Origin: Malachius bipustulatus | Taxonomy: Eukaryota > Arthropoda > Insecta > Coleoptera > Melyridae | Length of the DNA: 64,000 nt | NCBI GenBank assembly: GCA_910589415.1 | Contig: OU342630.1 | Location: 83,572,186-83,636,185, forward strand | Direction of reading: 5' to 3' | Part shown: positions 61,481-64,000 of the stretch, in pieces | Position numbering within the stretch: the first letter of the stretch is position 1 | Layout of the letters: the number at the start of each line of letters is the position of its first letter | Translations under genes and position numbers: made by a program | Notes under the pieces: model-generated | Told to the model about the DNA's origin: nothing | Databases searched by the model: none | What the model saw: only the letters and a program-made list of their open reading frames with translations

Positions 61481-62925
61481 GACATAACATGGCTTTACGT
61501 TTAACTTTTCTCTCTACCTATAATATTTCATTAAATAATAATTATTATTCAACAGGTACAGAAAATTACTGGTTTTATAGACTTAGGCAACCGTAAATTA
61601 CACTTATCGTAATGTGGGAAGTATTCCCTCGCATGTAGTTTGAAAAATTGTCATTTTCATCAGAAACTACAGTAAGTCATAATAATTACATATTAGTTCT
61701 ATTTATTTTTCTTTCATGAAAAAGAAAACGAGCAAGATAATATTTATTCAGTCTACCTTGAATAATTCAATGGATTTGTCATTCATTATGTACATAATAT
61801 TGGTTTTCTATATCTCCAATAGAAGTAATGTAATTTTTTATTCAAAGATCTGGCATCGAACATTTCGTGGGACTTGGATAAGATTCAAGTATATTTAAAT
61901 ACATATTGCTTTTTCTAAAAATAAATTTGCAATATCATAATTATTTATTTTATTTAAACAAATGATCTTTCATTTTCTGTTTTGTTTCTTTGAATACAGC
62001 TGGTCTAATCTAACAAACAATTCACAAGTGACATTAAAATATCGCCTCTTCAATTTACGTAACGAAAGTTATAATTTTTTATGCTTAGAGTTGTTTTCAT
62101 TTCCATTTGTACATGTGAAATGTACACACATTGCTATATAAAAATAAAAAATGAAATAACCAAATAATGAATTATTAGGAATTACCACAGAAAAGAGTAA
62201 TGGAGTAAGCTTATGAAGTTCCTTACCTTTAGTAGCATTATTATGTTGTACACACAAAAGTCCATGGTATATGACAGGTGGTGCATAAGGCCCCTTATGA
62301 TGGTTGTAACAGTGATTACCATTTATGTTAAAATAATTTGCAATCTTTATTTTTCCCCGTTTTAATAATTATTGGTTAATTGAAATTGTCATTGATTCCT
62401 GCTGTTTTGCCGTTTTCGTCCACAAAACTCCAGTGATCATCACTAGCAGATAAATGCACAAGCCATTCATCCACTCCACTCAGGGTGTTCACTAACAATT
62501 AGCTGGACGACTGGGAGCGCTCCTATAGCATTTATGGTATTCTATAAACTCCAGCAGAAGAAAATTAATCGATATAGTGTCTTTGGAGTTTAAGGGTCGA
62601 AAATATAACAATTTTATACTTATCAGCCCAAATGTCAACCTTACCTGCTAGTGTAATAATCACCTCCAGTTTGTCAACTGCTCCGGACGGATGAACAAGA
62701 GGGGAAAAAACCGTATTGTCCTGAGGTTAAGAAATTTCCGCTTCAAAGGCGAAGGACAGTCAACGGCATAAAGATGTGTAAAGCCACGGGATGACTTACA
62801 CATTAAAGATCTTCAAGGATATCTCCAAGACATTACAATGGAAATACAAAACCAAGTAAAGGCCCTTAGTCCCGAATAAACAACGAACTCAAAAATATAT
62901 CAGAAAACAGCAACCAGGGATTTGG
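61481..62925. other. No supported gene
   Basis: AT-rich DNA; the frames at 61716-61898 and 62069-62257 have no motif. The GC content rises from about 62640 onward, where non-LTR remnants may begin. Confidence 0.35.
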
Positions 62926-62929
62926 AATA

Positions 62930-63458
62930 GGAAGAGATTTGGTGTAGAATAAGGATATCTGTGACCTCTGTCATACAATGAGAACTGAAACCTCATAGGA
63001 AAGTGAAGAGACAAGAATGGATGATGGATACTATTCTGGAACTTATGGAGGAGAGAAGGCAACACAAAAGCAGAAATAATGAGAGGTACAAATAACTACA
63101 CAAAAAAAGTATTAAGATCTTAGGTGGCCAAAGAACGATGAAAACAAGAGCAATGCGCTGAGATCGAATCATTACAAGCGAGTCATGACAGCTTCAAGCT
63201 CCATAAGAATATAAAAGATGCAACGAGGAAGACGCTTACACAAGGTGAAAACAATACATGGAGGAATTGTTCGGAGACGAAAACACCAATACGGTGACTA
63301 GACTGATTGGCGGGGAAGGACACACTATCACACAAGCAGAAGTAAAACCGGCTACAAAAAGACTGAAAAACAACAAAATCCTCGGACCGGACCAGATACA
63401 TGGAGAGATCCTCAAGCTGCTTGACTCAGAACAAATAAAACAGTTTTTATGTTCAGTT
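62930..63458 (+). pseudogene. Decayed non-LTR reverse-transcriptase fragment (RTE/CR1-like)
   Basis: In one frame, MEERRQHKSRNNERYK near 63040 and YMEELFGDENTN near 63255 are followed by ITQAEVKPATKRLKNNKILG and PDQIHGEILKLL. This is the linker and first RT motif of endonuclease-reverse transcriptases common in insects. Several stops interrupt the earlier part. The similarity ends abruptly at about 63458, where the hammerhead repeat starts, so the repeat probably inserted into it. Confidence 0.65.
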
Positions 63459-63462
63459 CTTA

Positions 63463-63495
63463 CTGAAGAGTCCCAATTAGGACGAAACACGTGTC
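63463..63495 (+). ncRNA. Hammerhead ribozyme, type I, copy 1 (incomplete stem I)
   Basis: The core CTGAAGA (63463-63469) is followed by stem II (G63470-C63483, T63471-A63482, C63472-G63481, C63473-G63480, loop CAATTA), then GAAA (63484-63487). Stem III is the self-complementary CACGTG with flanking A/T, and the cleavage triplet is GTC with the cut predicted after 63495. Only two base pairs of stem I can form with the sequence upstream of copy 1, so this copy is probably weak or truncated at the insertion junction. Confidence 0.8.
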
Positions 63496-63770
63496 TACAA
63501 TTTCCACCCCTGACTTACAGCATGAAATCAATGAATGACGTATCGTTTTACGATATGTCGTTCATCTTTTTGTTAAACTTTGGAAGTAGGCCTATCCTAC
63601 CTTTACGCACATCGGGAGGCACTGCACTCAGTTGTTGGCATGCGTTTTAGCTGCCTGGGGTTGCATCCTATGGCGAAAGCCGAACCCACCGTGCTATTTT
63701 ATTTTTATTTATTTTTATCATTTTGCTCACTATTAAGTGACTAAGATTGTGCTGTGTGTTAGCAAGATAC

Positions 63771-63815
63771 ATTATACTGAAGAGTCCCAATTAGGACGAA
63801 ACACGTGTCTACAAT
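63771..63815 (+). ncRNA. Hammerhead ribozyme, type I, copy 2 (complete)
   Basis: It has the same core as copy 1, at 63777-63783 (CTGAAGA) and 63798-63801 (GAAA), with the four-pair stem II. Stem III ACACGTGT has essentially no loop, the form that works best as a dimer in other type I hammerheads. The cleavage triplet GTC ends at 63809. Stem I pairs ATTATA (63771-63776) with TACAAT (63810-63815), five of six pairs with one C-A mismatch. Self-cleavage at both sites would release a 314-nt RNA (63496-63809). Confidence 0.85.
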
Positions 63816-64000
63816 TTCCACCCCTGACTCACAGCATGAAATCAATGAATGACGTATCGTTTTACGATATGTCGTTCATCTTTTTGTTAAACTTTGGAAG
63901 TAGGCCTATCCTACCTTTACGCACATCGGGAGGCACTGCACTCAGTTGTTGGCATGCGTTTTAGCTGCCTGGGGTTGCATCCTATGGCGAAAGCCGAACC

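Larger units (their letters stand above)
63461..64000 (+). repeat. Tandem 314-bp repeat with hammerhead ribozymes (retrozyme/Penelope-LTR-like)
   Basis: Copy 1 runs from 63461 to 63774 and copy 2 from 63775 to the window edge; they differ at very few bases (for example CTGACTTACAG against CTGACTCACAG). Each unit has a hammerhead core near its start, a long hairpin at 63531-63565 (63845-63879 in copy 2), and open frames that read through but carry no known domain. Unit length and ribozyme type match descriptions of animal retrozymes and of Penelope-like element LTRs. The array may continue beyond 64000. Confidence 0.88.

Noticed and set aside
63258..63964. Protein frames TEESQLGRNTCLQFPP... 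in both 314-bp repeats
   Set aside because: The frame overlaps the hammerhead core and the hairpin, is shared only because the repeats are identical, and has no domain. The RNA explanation fits better.

Overview
This looks like an AT-rich arthropod nuclear genome, most likely an insect. The signs are GT-AG spliced exons, non-LTR retrotransposons with insect-type ORF1/ORF2, DUF4817-type Tc1/mariner-related transposase remains, 5S- and tRNA-derived SINEs, and very many inverted-repeat DNA elements. I see no bacterial genes, operons, rRNA operon or CRISPR. The species cannot be fixed from the sequence alone.

Layout. 1-3.2 kb: a 100-bp palindrome, then a tandem satellite of 18 monomers plus a partial one (about 164 bp each). 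3.8-11.8 kb: a tRNA-like sequence and several foldback/MITE-type elements, including a 1010-bp palindrome at 7305-8314 with TA target duplication. 10.8-24.3 kb: scattered exons of one minus-strand host gene. The coding parts are a phase-compatible chain of exons at 24.3, 14.4-13.5, 12.98-12.66, 12.5-11.9 and possibly 10.9 kb, with an alternative terminal exon at 19.7-19.5 kb. A GC-rich candidate first exon with a TATA box lies at 49.5 kb. The protein is low-complexity (K/E-rich, then S/T/Q/P/Y-rich with a 14-residue repeat) and I do not recognise it securely. Its introns carry an LTR-like remnant, a decayed repeat-encoded gene, a DUF4817 DNA transposon with 470-bp terminal inverted repeats, and a 5S-derived SINE with a perfect 12-bp target duplication.

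25-49 kb: more inverted-repeat elements, including a 4.3-kb foldback (37.4-41.7 kb), a tRNA-derived SINE and a 5.6-kb non-LTR element (27555-33123, perfect 12-bp TSD) with one frameshift and one nonsense codon. 50-61 kb: another foldback, then a second related non-LTR element (about 55872-61470) with both ORFs intact. In both copies the ORF2 frame begins without any in-frame ATG before the endonuclease domain.

62.9-64 kb: a decayed reverse-transcriptase fragment runs into a tandem 314-bp repeat, and each repeat contains a type I hammerhead ribozyme core. This retrozyme/Penelope-LTR-like unit is the most interesting system in the window; it continues past the right edge.
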